Below, piece by piece: positions 25,118-32,441 of a stretch of DNA of 32,566 nt. This DNA is from Verrucomicrobiota bacterium (GTDB lineage Bacteria > Verrucomicrobiota > Verrucomicrobiia > Limisphaerales > JACRJZ01), in NCBI GenBank assembly GCA_016219875.1, contig JACRJZ010000149.1, positions 1 through 32,566 of the forward strand, given 5' to 3'. Numbering within the stretch: the stretch's first letter is position 1; each line of letters opens with the position of its first letter. The notes under the pieces are model-generated. The model worked only from the letters and a program-made list of their open reading frames with translations, made no database searches and was not told the DNA's origin. The position numbers and the translations under genes were made by a program.

Positions 25118-25807
25118 TTAAGTGTGTCTCCGGCTGCAACCAAAGCCCGCGCCCAGTTCGCACATGACGCAGGTGTCCGGCGCGTTCGCGGCCATGCTCA
25201 GTTGGGACTCGCACTGACCGCAAAGGAATTCCTCGCCTTTCTTCATGGAGCCGGGGCACGGCACGATGGTCATGGGGCAAACGTCGATGCAATAGTTGCA
25301 GTGTTTGCAGTACTCGGGGCGGGTGTTGTAAGGCAGCGCCACGTGGCGGTTGTGGCCGCGCCCGACGAACCCCAGCGATTCCGACTGCCAGATTTCTTTG
25401 CAGACGCGCACGCATTTTCCGCACAGCACGCAGTTGTTGTGGCGGAAAGGGTACCGGACTTTCTTCACGCCGCAGCGCACGGCAATGTCCTGGATGGCCT
25501 TGGAGTTGGGGGCCTCGGCCACGAGGAGTTCGGCGATGTTCTTGCGCGCCTTGACGATCTTCTCGGAGTGGGCCAGCACCACCATCCCTTCCTCGGCTTC
25601 GAGCGTGCAGGAGGTGGTGACTTTGGACCGGCCGTCCTTCACGAGTTCCACGATGCAGAGCCGGCAGCCGCTCAAAGCCGTCACATCCCGCAGGTGGCAG
25701 AGCGCGGGGATGCAGATGCCGTAGTCGAGCGCGGCGTCCAAAACAGTGGTACCGCGGGGCGCGCGGATTTTCGCGCCATCAATGGTCAATGATACGTATT
25801 CGCTCAC
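25118..25807 (-). CDS. NuoG/HydA N-terminal-like iron-sulfur subunit with extra CxxC tail
   Basis: A 229-residue electron-transfer protein matching the N-terminal iron-sulfur portion of NuoG or HydA. Plant-type [2Fe-2S] ligands are C37, C48, C51 and C67, with the typical C-x10-C-x2-C spacing. A two-cluster ferredoxin domain follows with C126, C129, C132, C136 and C167, C170, C173, C177. The C-terminus (about 190-229) adds C196-x2-C199 and C213-x2-C216, which looks like a small zinc-ribbon or rubredoxin-like knob. There is no hydrogenase H-cluster or molybdopterin domain, so it is a wiring subunit. The start is GTG at 25807, supported by TAGGAG seven bases upstream, and lies 8 bp after the stop of the NuoEF-like gene. 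The FMN glutamate-synthase-like gene follows at 48 bp. Confidence 0.9.
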   Translation of the reverse strand: MSEYVSLTIDGAKIRAPRGTTVLDAALDYGICIPALCHLRDVTALSGCRLCIVELVKDGRSKVTTSCTLEAEEGMVVLAHSEKIVKARKNIAELLVAEAPNSKAIQDIAVRCGVKKVRYPFRHNNCVLCGKCVRVCKEIWQSESLGFVGRGHNRHVALPYNTRPEYCKHCNYCIDVCPMTIVPCPGSMKKGEEFLCGQCESQLSMAANAPDTCVMCELGAGFGCSRRHT

Positions 25808-25815
25808 GGTGTCTC

Positions 25816-28170
25816 CTAGTTGACAAGGATCGCGTCGAACTTGCAGACGTCGCGGCAGATGCCGCACTTCTGACAGTTGGCGTCGATGATCCGGCAGAAC
25901 TTGCCTTGTTTCACGATGGCGTGGTGCGGACAGGCTTTGACGCACAGACCGCAGCCGGTGCATTCCTTCTTGTCGATGGTGTAGTGAATCAGTTCGCGGC
26001 AGACCCCCGCCGGACATTTCTTCTTTTTGATGTGGGCTTCGTACTCGGGAAGGAAGTACTTGAGGGTGGACAACACGGGATTGGCCGCGGTCTTGCCCAG
26101 GCCGCACAAAGAGGTCAAGGAAACGGTCTCGGCCAGTTCCCGGAGCAGGTCGAGTTGCTCCATGGTGCCGCGCCCGTGGGTAATGTCCGTGACGATCTCC
26201 AACATCCGGCTGACTCCAAGGCGGCAAGGCACACACTTGCCGCATGACTCGTCGCTGAGGAAGGTGAGGAAGTACTTGGCCACATCCACCATGCAGGTGT
26301 CTTCATCCATCACCACCATGCCGCCTGAACCCACCATGGAGCCGGCTTCGGTCAACGCTTCGAAATCCACCGGCAGATCAAACATCTTCTCCGGCAAACA
26401 CCCGCCCGAAGGGCCGCCCGTCTGGACGGCCTTGACCTTGTGGCCGTCCGGAGCGCCGCCGCCAATGTCGTAGATGATTTTGCGCAGCGGAGTGCCCATT
26501 GGGATTTCCACCAAGCCGGTGTTCCGGATCTTGCCGGTCAGGGCGAAAATCTTCGTGCCCTTGCTGTGCCTAGTCCCCATCGAGGCAAACCACTCGGCTC
26601 CGCGGTTGATGATGGAAGGAACATTCGCCCACGTCTCCACGTTGTTGAGATTGGAGGGGAGATCGAGATAGCCATGCTCGGTGGTATGGACATCTTTGGG
26701 GCGCGGTTCGCCGACTTTGCCCTCCAATGAGGCCATCAACGCGGTGGATTCACCGCAGATGAACGCGCCGCCGCCGCGGGCAATCTTGATGTCCAAGGAG
26801 AATCCCGTTCCCAGAATGTCCTGACCCAGCAGACCCAGTTTCTCGGCCTGCTGGATGGCGATCCGGCAGTGCTCGACGGCCAAGGGATACTCATTGCGAA
26901 CGTAGATGTAGCCGTGCTCGGCCCCGACCGCAAACGCACCGATCAACATGCCCTCGATCACTGCGTGCGGGTTGCCTTCAAGCACGCTGCGATCCATGTA
27001 GGCGCCGGGGTCGCCTTCGTCCGCGTTGCAGATGACGTATTTCGGAGTCCCTTTGGCTTTCCGGCAGGATTCCCACTTCCGGCCAGTGGGATAACCCGCT
27101 CCCCCGCGGCCGCGCAGACCAGATTTCTTCACCTCCGCGATGACCGCCTCCGGCTCCATTTTGGTGGCCACTTTCAAGAAGGCCGAGTAACCGCCGCTGG
27201 CGATGTAATCGTCGATGTTACACGGATCGACGAGCTTGTTCTGACCCAGCACCACCCGCTCCTGGGCTTTGTAGAACGGCACCTCGTTTTCGTGAACGAT
27301 CTTCTGCTGGGTGGCAGGATCGGTATAGAGCAACTGGTCGATGATCTGGTTCTTCTGAAGCGTTTCCGCGACGATCTCCGGCACGTCCTCCGGTTTGATC
27401 CGGCAGTAAAAGATGTTCTTTGGCTCGACGATCAACAGCGGTTCCTGCTCGCAGAATCCGTGGCAGCCCGTGACGCGCAAGGCCACTTTCTTTTCGAGGT
27501 TCTTCGCCTTCAACTCGCGCCGGAAGGCCTCCACCACTTTCAGCGAATCGCAGGCCTGGCCGCATGTGCCTGAGGACAGTATGACCGTGGTGGTCCGGCT
27601 CTTTTGCGCTTCCGCTTTCTGTTTCCGGTAGTCGTTGAACTCCTTCACGGAATCCAGGCGGACGGCTTCGGTGGCTTGCTGGTCGGCTTTCTTGGCTGCC
27701 TGAATCAGCTTGCGCAGCTTTGCTGCCGTCATGTGGCTGTGGTACTGGCCATCGAGAATGACGACCGGAGCCAGAGCGCACGCGCCGAGGCAGTTGACCG
27801 TTTCCACGGTGAACAGACCGTCTTCCGTGGTTTCACCGGGCTTGATCTTGAGTTGGCCGAGCACTTCGTCCAGGAATCGCGGCGCGCCGCGCACGTGGCA
27901 AGCGGTGCCCATGCAAACGGTGACCAAGTGCTTGCCTTTGGGTTTCAGGGCAAACGCCTTGTAGAAGTTGGCCACGCGGAAAACTTCGATGGGTGGCACG
28001 TCTAGTTGTTCGGCGATCAACTTGAGGACTTCCTCTGGAAGGTAGCGGTACGTCCTCTGCACGTCCTGCAGCACCTCAATCAACTCGCTTTGCCCATTTC
28101 CCGATCGGGCCTGCAGGATTCGTTTCGCTGCGTCCAGATCAACTGTTGGTGGACATTCCAAAATCGTCAT
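25816..28170 (-). CDS. Fused NuoE-NuoF/HydB-type NAD(H):ferredoxin flavoprotein
   Basis: A 784-residue fusion of subunits that are usually separate. Residues 1-160 are NuoE/HydC-like with [2Fe-2S] ligands C86, C91, C127 and C131. Residues 190-285 are a thioredoxin-like [2Fe-2S] domain (C203, C207, C236, C240), as at the start of HydB/HndC. Residues 300-715 are the NuoF FMN/NADH domain, with GLRGRGGAGYPTGRKW at 351-366, a GGGAFICGESTALMASLEGK block at 466-485 and the [4Fe-4S] site C643, C646, C649, C689. The tail is HydB-like, with C719/C724 (CPAGVC) and a two-cluster ferredoxin (C737, C740, C743, C747; C766, C769, C772, C776). It should oxidise or reduce NAD(H) and exchange electrons with ferredoxin-type centres. 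The start at 28170 (MTILECPP) begins the NuoE homology; an upstream in-frame extension looks non-coding. First gene of the redox operon. Confidence 0.92.
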   Translation of the reverse strand: MTILECPPTVDLDAAKRILQARSGNGQSELIEVLQDVQRTYRYLPEEVLKLIAEQLDVPPIEVFRVANFYKAFALKPKGKHLVTVCMGTACHVRGAPRFLDEVLGQLKIKPGETTEDGLFTVETVNCLGACALAPVVILDGQYHSHMTAAKLRKLIQAAKKADQQATEAVRLDSVKEFNDYRKQKAEAQKSRTTTVILSSGTCGQACDSLKVVEAFRRELKAKNLEKKVALRVTGCHGFCEQEPLLIVEPKNIFYCRIKPEDVPEIVAETLQKNQIIDQLLYTDPATQQKIVHENEVPFYKAQERVVLGQNKLVDPCNIDDYIASGGYSAFLKVATKMEPEAVIAEVKKSGLRGRGGAGYPTGRKWESCRKAKGTPKYVICNADEGDPGAYMDRSVLEGNPHAVIEGMLIGAFAVGAEHGYIYVRNEYPLAVEHCRIAIQQAEKLGLLGQDILGTGFSLDIKIARGGGAFICGESTALMASLEGKVGEPRPKDVHTTEHGYLDLPSNLNNVETWANVPSIINRGAEWFASMGTRHSKGTKIFALTGKIRNTGLVEIPMGTPLRKIIYDIGGGAPDGHKVKAVQTGGPSGGCLPEKMFDLPVDFEALTEAGSMVGSGGMVVMDEDTCMVDVAKYFLTFLSDESCGKCVPCRLGVSRMLEIVTDITHGRGTMEQLDLLRELAETVSLTSLCGLGKTAANPVLSTLKYFLPEYEAHIKKKKCPAGVCRELIHYTIDKKECTGCGLCVKACPHHAIVKQGKFCRIIDANCQKCGICRDVCKFDAILVN

Positions 28171-28366
28171 AGCACAGAGGGGTTCAACAACAATCCGAGG
28201 CCAAAGCATGTTCGCAAAGGAAAGCAACAGGGGGGACAACCCACCGCTCACTCCACAACACAGATGTAACGAAGGACACCATAAAGACACCACGCTGTCG
28301 TTTCCGGTTTCAGGCTTCGGGCTTAATTGGCGGCGAGGAAACCATTTTCACAGTACAAGTCAAGCC

Positions 28367-28600
28367 ATGAATGCTCTTTTTGAAGAAGCCCTGAGCCTCC
28401 CGGAATCCGGTAAAGCCGCTGCCGGCTCATGGCCTCGGCCCGGCAGGAGCTTCGCGCTATCGGATTCCGTAAGAATTGGGGGAAACGCCCGACACCTCCG
28501 GCTACGCGAGATTCCGCAAAATTCCGCTTGCCACCGACGCCCTGGCCCCTATGTTCCGCGCCGCCTGAACGCCGCGTGTGCGGATGTTCGTAAAGGCTGA
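28367..28600 (+). pseudogene. Possible degraded addiction-module antitoxin-like start
   Basis: The frame opens MNALFEEALSLPESGKAA, which resembles the conserved beginning of the small addiction-module component family (xxxLLEEALxLPxxERAxL). After about 18 residues the likeness is lost and the sequence becomes Arg/Pro-rich, as expected of non-coding DNA. There is no toxin gene beside it. It may be a decayed antitoxin remnant or chance. Confidence 0.2.
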
Positions 28601-28623
28601 GAAACGATTCGTTAACGTCGCAA

Positions 28624-28700
28624 CCTAACATTCAACCTCCGTTGCCATCGCAACGTCTGGTCCGTTAGGCAATGGAGTCTTCGCGGGGCCACACGCCCCG
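28624..28700 (+). promoter_or_regulatory. Structured rpsA mRNA leader
   Basis: A nested stem is visible: outer arms CCTAAC (28624-28629) and GTTAGG (28664-28669), with an inner hairpin CGTTGC-catc-GCAACG (28640-28655). A second hairpin CGGGGC-cacac-GCCCCG follows at 28684-28700. The rpsA start at 28739 has no Shine-Dalgarno sequence. In other bacteria S1 represses its own translation through a folded leader, so an autoregulatory role is possible but unproven here. Confidence 0.45.
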
Positions 28701-28738
28701 ACCTAGCCTCCCGCAATAGAGAAAGCAGCAGTGTCATT

Positions 28739-30415
28739 ATGATGACCATGGAAGAAGCCCTCCGGCATGTGCCCACCCGGTTTGCCGCCGGGGACATCGT
28801 CAAAGGAACCATCCTCGAAGTCCGCCCGAAAGAAGTGCTCGTGGACATCGGCTACAAGAGCGAAGGCGTCGTCTCGCTCGGCGAATTCATCGATCCCGCC
28901 GTCGTCAAAGTCGGCGACGTCATTGACGTTTTGATCGAGAAGCTCGAAGACCGCGAAGGCAACGTCATCCTTTCGCATGAGAAAGCCGAGTTTAAGAAGA
29001 ACTGGGACCGCATCCAGGCCATTTGCGCCGAAGGCGGCAAAGTCAGCGGCAAGGTCAAGTCCATCGTCAAGGGCGGCCTCGTCGTCAACATCGGCGTGGA
29101 GGCCTTCCTGCCCGCCTCCCAGTTCGACATCATGCCGCCGAAGAACCTTCAGGCCTGCGTCGGCAACACCTACGAATTTAAGGTCGTCAAGATCAACCAG
29201 GACCGCCAGAACGTCGTCCTTTCGCGTCGCGAACTGATCGAGGCCGAGCGCTTCGAGCGCCGCCAGAAGCTGCTCAACGAGATGATGCCCGGCGACATCC
29301 GCAAGGGCGTCGTCAAGAACATCACCGACTTCGGTGCGTTCATCGACCTCAACGGTCTCGACGGCTTGCTCCACATCACCGACATGTCCTGGGGCCGCAT
29401 CGCCCATCCGAGCGAAATCCTCAAGGTCGGCCAGGAGTTGGACGTGGTCGTCCTCGACATCAACAAGGAAAAGGAACGCGTCAGCCTCGGCCTCAAGCAG
29501 AAGCTCACCAATCCTTGGGAGAACATCGAAACCAAGTACACCGTGGGCCAGAAGCTCAAAGGCAAGATCGTCAACCTGGTGCCCTACGGCGCCTTTGTGG
29601 AACTCGAACCCGGCGTCGAGGGCCTCGTCCACGTCACCGAACTCTCCTGGACCAAACGCATCGCCAAGCCCAGCGACGTGCTCAAACAGGGCACCGAAGT
29701 CGAGGCCGTCGTGCTCGGCATCAACAAGGACGAGCAGAAGATCAGCCTCGGCATCCGCCAGCTCGAGGCCAACCCGTGGGAGAGCGCCGAGATCAAGTAC
29801 CCCGTGGGCAGCAAGATCAAGGGCAAGATTCGCAACCTCACCAGCTACGGCGCCTTCGTCGAGTTGGAGGAAGGCATCGACGGCATGATCCACGTCTCGG
29901 ACGTCTCCTGGACGCGCAAGATCAACCACCCCTCTGAAGTCCTGAAGAAGGGCGAGGAAGTCGAAGCCCAGGTGCTGGAAATCGACAAGCCCAACCAGCG
30001 CATCGCCCTCGGCCTGAAACAGCTCGCCACCGATCCGTGGGAGCACATCGACAAGTTCTACAAGGTCGGCGACCTCGTCGCCGGCAAGGTCACCAAACTG
30101 GCCAGCTTCGGCGCCTTCATTGGCCTGCAGCACGACATCGACGGTCTGGTCCACATCAGCCAGGTCAGCGAAGACCGGGTCGATAAGATCAAGAACGTGC
30201 TCAAGGTCGGCCAGGACGTGACGGCCCGCGTGATCAAGATCGACCGCAGCGAACGCCGCATCGGCCTCTCAATCAAAGCCGCCAACTACGACGAGGAACA
30301 GCTCAAGGAAGAGCAGAAGATTCTCGACGCCCTCAAGCCAGGCGAAGACCTCGTGGCCCTGCAACACGCCTTCGACGCCGCCGAAGAAATGGTCAAGACC
30401 GACGACGGCAAGTAA
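28739..30415 (+). CDS. rpsA: 30S ribosomal protein S1
   Basis: A 558-residue protein with six S1 (OB-fold) domains at roughly 16-83, 100-165, 185-253, 270-340, 357-427 and 444-512. Domains 3-6 are strongly alike (patterns GxIxNLxxYGAFVELExGxxGLxHxxExSW and KxRISLGxKQL). S1 binds mRNA and helps load messages, mainly those with weak or absent Shine-Dalgarno sites, onto the 30S subunit. Length and domain count match the classic long S1. Starts at 28739, 28742 and 28748 (all ATG) are possible and no ribosome binding site decides among them, which is common for rpsA. A strong terminator follows, so it is monocistronic. The many SD-less genes in this window fit a cell that relies on S1. Confidence 0.97.
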   Translation: MMTMEEALRHVPTRFAAGDIVKGTILEVRPKEVLVDIGYKSEGVVSLGEFIDPAVVKVGDVIDVLIEKLEDREGNVILSHEKAEFKKNWDRIQAICAEGGKVSGKVKSIVKGGLVVNIGVEAFLPASQFDIMPPKNLQACVGNTYEFKVVKINQDRQNVVLSRRELIEAERFERRQKLLNEMMPGDIRKGVVKNITDFGAFIDLNGLDGLLHITDMSWGRIAHPSEILKVGQELDVVVLDINKEKERVSLGLKQKLTNPWENIETKYTVGQKLKGKIVNLVPYGAFVELEPGVEGLVHVTELSWTKRIAKPSDVLKQGTEVEAVVLGINKDEQKISLGIRQLEANPWESAEIKYPVGSKIKGKIRNLTSYGAFVELEEGIDGMIHVSDVSWTRKINHPSEVLKKGEEVEAQVLEIDKPNQRIALGLKQLATDPWEHIDKFYKVGDLVAGKVTKLASFGAFIGLQHDIDGLVHISQVSEDRVDKIKNVLKVGQDVTARVIKIDRSERRIGLSIKAANYDEEQLKEEQKILDALKPGEDLVALQHAFDAAEEMVKTDDGK

Positions 30416-30446
30416 CCCTCTCCGCGAGATTCTCGCGGCCATCACC

Positions 30447-30484
30447 ACGGGCGGGCTGGAAGCGGCCCGCCCGTCTTGTTTTTT
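30447..30484 (+). terminator. Rho-independent terminator of rpsA
   Basis: A perfect 10-bp stem ACGGGCGGGC / GCCCGCCCGT with an 8-nt loop is followed by CTTGTTTTTT. It lies 31 bp after the rpsA stop. Confidence 0.94.
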
Positions 30485-30647
30485 GGGTCCAGCCGGCGGG
30501 CCTCGGATTTCCCGGAGCCGAAGGTTCTTCCGGCAGCCCAACTCAGAGTCCCGCGGTTGCGCCGCATCCCGAAACCGGAGCTGGATCAGAGATCACCCGC
30601 ACGGCTCACAGGCCCCTCTCAGAGGAGTTCAGGGTCATCTAATTTTG

Positions 30648-30711
30648 TTGACAAGCTGATTCGCTCTTCCGTATTGATACTGTTTTAAGAGTGTCGGATA
30701 GCATTTGCTAT
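30648..30711 (+). promoter_or_regulatory. Promoter and possible operators of the Rrf2-type gene
   Basis: A perfect -35 TTGACA (30648-30653) and TATTGA (30672-30677) are separated by 18 bp. The inverted repeat GTAT-tg-ATAC (30671-30680) overlaps the -10 box. A second one, ATAGCA-tt-TGCTAT (30698-30711), overlaps the start codon. Either is a reasonable site for autoregulation by the Rrf2 protein. Confidence 0.6.
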
Positions 30712-31273
30712 GCTTTGCTTCTCGCAAACGACGGGCTATACCGTGCATGCGCTGGTCTGCGTGGGGGAGAACCAGGGCGCGCCCTGCTTGATTCGCGACA
30801 TCGCCCGTTGCACCCGCATCCCCCGGCCTTACCTGGCGAAAATCATGCACCAGTTGGCCCGCCGGGGCCTGGTGGTGGCCAAACGCGGCTGGGGCGGCGG
30901 GATCGCGTTGCGCCGCCCGTCGGATGCCATCTCGCTCCTGGACATCGTGGAGGCGGTGGAAGGTCCGGGCTGGGCCGGGGATTGCCTGCTGGGCTTGGAC
31001 GATTGCGCGGCCCGGCTGATCTGCCCCAGCCACGAGGTCTGGAAGGACATCCGCCGCCAGATTGAAGATGTCCTCCGCCAGACGACCCTTGCGGACGTGG
31101 CGCGCTATGCCCAAAACCTGAAAAATTGTGGCGCGAAAGACGGGAAGCCGTCGCGCTCAGCCTCAGTCTCGTGCCAGAATACGGAGTGCGGCCCGTGCGC
31201 GCAGCCCGTCCGGCGCGGGCGCAACGGAAAGGGGACACCATCACTTTCAACGGTCGGGTCAACCGCACCCTAG
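30710..31273 (+). CDS. Rrf2-family transcriptional regulator, probably iron-sulfur sensing
   Basis: A 187-residue winged-helix regulator. The N-terminus (FSQTTGYTVHALVCVGEN, residues 4-21) and helix-turn-helix (IRDIARCTRIPRPYLAKIMHQLARRGLVVAKRGWGGG, about 28-64) are typical of Rrf2/IscR/NsrR/RirA. Three cysteines, C92, C99 and C105 (C-x6-C-x5-C), sit where IscR-type proteins bind an Fe-S cluster, so it may respond to Fe-S status, iron, nitric oxide or redox state. The last 50 residues are low-complexity and richer in Arg and Ser than usual for the family. It lies 85 bp upstream of the tetraheme cytochrome gene on the same strand, and could control it and itself. The ATG at 30710 fits the family start; the Shine-Dalgarno match is weak. 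Confidence 0.88.
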   Translation: MLCFSQTTGYTVHALVCVGENQGAPCLIRDIARCTRIPRPYLAKIMHQLARRGLVVAKRGWGGGIALRRPSDAISLLDIVEAVEGPGWAGDCLLGLDDCAARLICPSHEVWKDIRRQIEDVLRQTTLADVARYAQNLKNCGAKDGKPSRSASVSCQNTECGPCAQPVRRGRNGKGTPSLSTVGSTAP

Positions 31274-31358
31274 CGGGCACCCTTACCGTCGGGACAGTTG
31301 CGTCGTGGACGACGCGACTGACAACAACCACCACAAACCATCCAAAGAAAGGCAATAG

Positions 31359-31973
31359 ATGAGACAGCAACAACAGAGACTGCTCAAACTGGCAGTGGCC
31401 GGAGCGGTCTTGGCGGTGCCCATCGCCAGCCAGTCCGGCTCCATCGTGGGGACCTCCCACGATCTGTCGGGCCAGGGCTGGGGCACCACTGAGATCTGCA
31501 AATTCTGCCACACCCCGCACAACGCCAAGTCGCCGCAGCTCGCGCCGCTCTGGAACCACGCCTCCACCGCGTCCACGTTCACGCTCTACAGCAGCCCGAG
31601 CTTGAACGCGACGCTGGGCCAACCGGCCGGCGTTTCCAAAGCGTGCTTGAGCTGCCACGACGGCTCGGTGGCCATTGACTCGTTCGGCAACCAGACCGGC
31701 ACGCACTTCGTCACTGGAGACGCGCTGCTGGGCACCGACCTGGCCAATGACCATCCGATCTCGTTCACGTTCGACGCCGCGCTGGCCACGGCCGATGGAG
31801 GCCTGTTCACGCCGGAGTCGGGCAGTTACGTGGACGCGGCGCACAAGGTTCCGCTCTACTCAGCCAAGCTGGAGTGCGGTTCCTGTCACAACCCGCATGA
31901 CAATCAGTACACCAAGTTCCTGCGGAAGAGTAACGCGAGCAGTGCGCTATGTTTGACCTGCCACAACAAGTAA
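31359..31973 (+). CDS. Exported tetraheme c-type cytochrome (doubled-CXXCH type)
   Basis: A 204-residue periplasmic electron carrier with a signal peptide (residues 1-25) and four haem c motifs: CKFCH at 47-51, CLSCH at 96-100, CGSCH at 173-177 and CLTCH at 198-202. Two motifs have the extended form CxxCHTPH or CxxCHNPH typical of doubled-CXXCH cytochromes. Low-potential multihaem proteins of this kind carry electrons to terminal reductases or the cell surface, but the partner is unknown here. AAAGG six bases before the ATG supports the start. It follows the Rrf2-type regulator by 85 bp and may be under its control. Confidence 0.92.
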   Translation: MRQQQQRLLKLAVAGAVLAVPIASQSGSIVGTSHDLSGQGWGTTEICKFCHTPHNAKSPQLAPLWNHASTASTFTLYSSPSLNATLGQPAGVSKACLSCHDGSVAIDSFGNQTGTHFVTGDALLGTDLANDHPISFTFDAALATADGGLFTPESGSYVDAAHKVPLYSAKLECGSCHNPHDNQYTKFLRKSNASSALCLTCHNK

Positions 31974-32243
31974 TCGAGCGCGGGGACGAAAGTCCCTGAA
32001 CTCACGGCAGGGAAGGCGCGGGGAGAGGTTTTGGTGAACCCCTCCCCGGCCGGATGACACGGGCGCCGCGCCAGGTTGCACCAGCAGGCGCCCGTGCCAG
32101 CCCTAAACAAGCAGAGCTTTGCGCAAAGTAAAGCCGTTTGCCGCGTCCGCCTCAGAATGGGCAAGACCCGGTCTGGGCGGACGCGGCTCGACTCGGCTCT
32201 GTGCCTTCCGCGCGACTGGACTCTTTCTCGACTCAACCAGCTC
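31974..32243. other. Intergenic region with a 10-bp inverted repeat
   Basis: The arms CACGGGCGCC (32058-32067) and GGCGCCCGTG (32087-32096) form a strong stem with a 19-nt loop. No T-run follows, so an intrinsic terminator is doubtful. No gene was recognised in this 270-bp gap and no promoter could be called. Confidence 0.5.
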
Positions 32244-32441
32244 ATGAAAATCTCCCACCACGCAACACCAGCGAACGGCGCGCTCTGGCCAGCCGCCCTT
32301 TTGCTTGGCCTCCTGGTAGGCTGCGCTGGCCCGCGCGCGGGCAAAGAAACCGGCGTCATTTTTTATCCGAAACCACCCGCGCCGCCGCGCTTGCAGTTCT
32401 TGACCAGCTTTTCGAGCGAGTCGGACCTAGCCTCTTCTTAG
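32244..32441 (+). CDS. Short lipoprotein, probably the broken start of a longer gene
   Basis: A 65-residue frame with a lipoprotein signal (MKISHH.., hydrophobic core, lipobox L24-V-G-C27). The mature part GVIFYPKPPAPPRLQFLTSFSSESDL resembles the N-terminus of exported six-bladed beta-propeller (NHL-like) lipoproteins, where PPPPxxPRIQFLTSFSS is common, but the frame then stops at 32441. Another frame stays open from there to the window end (..KGLLYISTSRLAVIW) and looks partly coding, so a frameshift or a degraded gene is possible. Homology is by recollection of family patterns and needs a search. Confidence 0.5.
   Translation: MKISHHATPANGALWPAALLLGLLVGCAGPRAGKETGVIFYPKPPAPPRLQFLTSFSSESDLASS

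Larger units (their letters stand above)
28171..28738. other. Divergent intergenic region between the redox operon and rpsA
   Basis: This 568-bp stretch separates divergent operons and must hold both promoters, but none could be called with confidence. It contains a 9-bp inverted repeat CGGAATCCG / CGGATTCCG (28401-28409 and 28461-28469). A short frame at 28367-28600 has a start resembling addiction-module proteins. Structured sequence in the rpsA leader lies at 28624-28700. The long frames on either strand otherwise look non-coding. Confidence 0.5.

Noticed and set aside
23480..28170. Respiratory complex I (nuoEFG) call for the redox operon
   Set aside because: No membrane or quinone-module genes are present, the NuoG-like protein lacks its large C-terminal domain, the NuoF-like tail is HydB-type, and the third gene is a glutamate-synthase domain.
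28323..28631. Minus-strand 102-codon frame in the rpsA upstream region
   Set aside because: No ribosome binding site, low-complexity product and no family resemblance.
28703..30154. Long Asp/Leu-rich open frame antisense to rpsA
   Set aside because: It is a periodic shadow of the repeated S1 domains and has no independent coding evidence.
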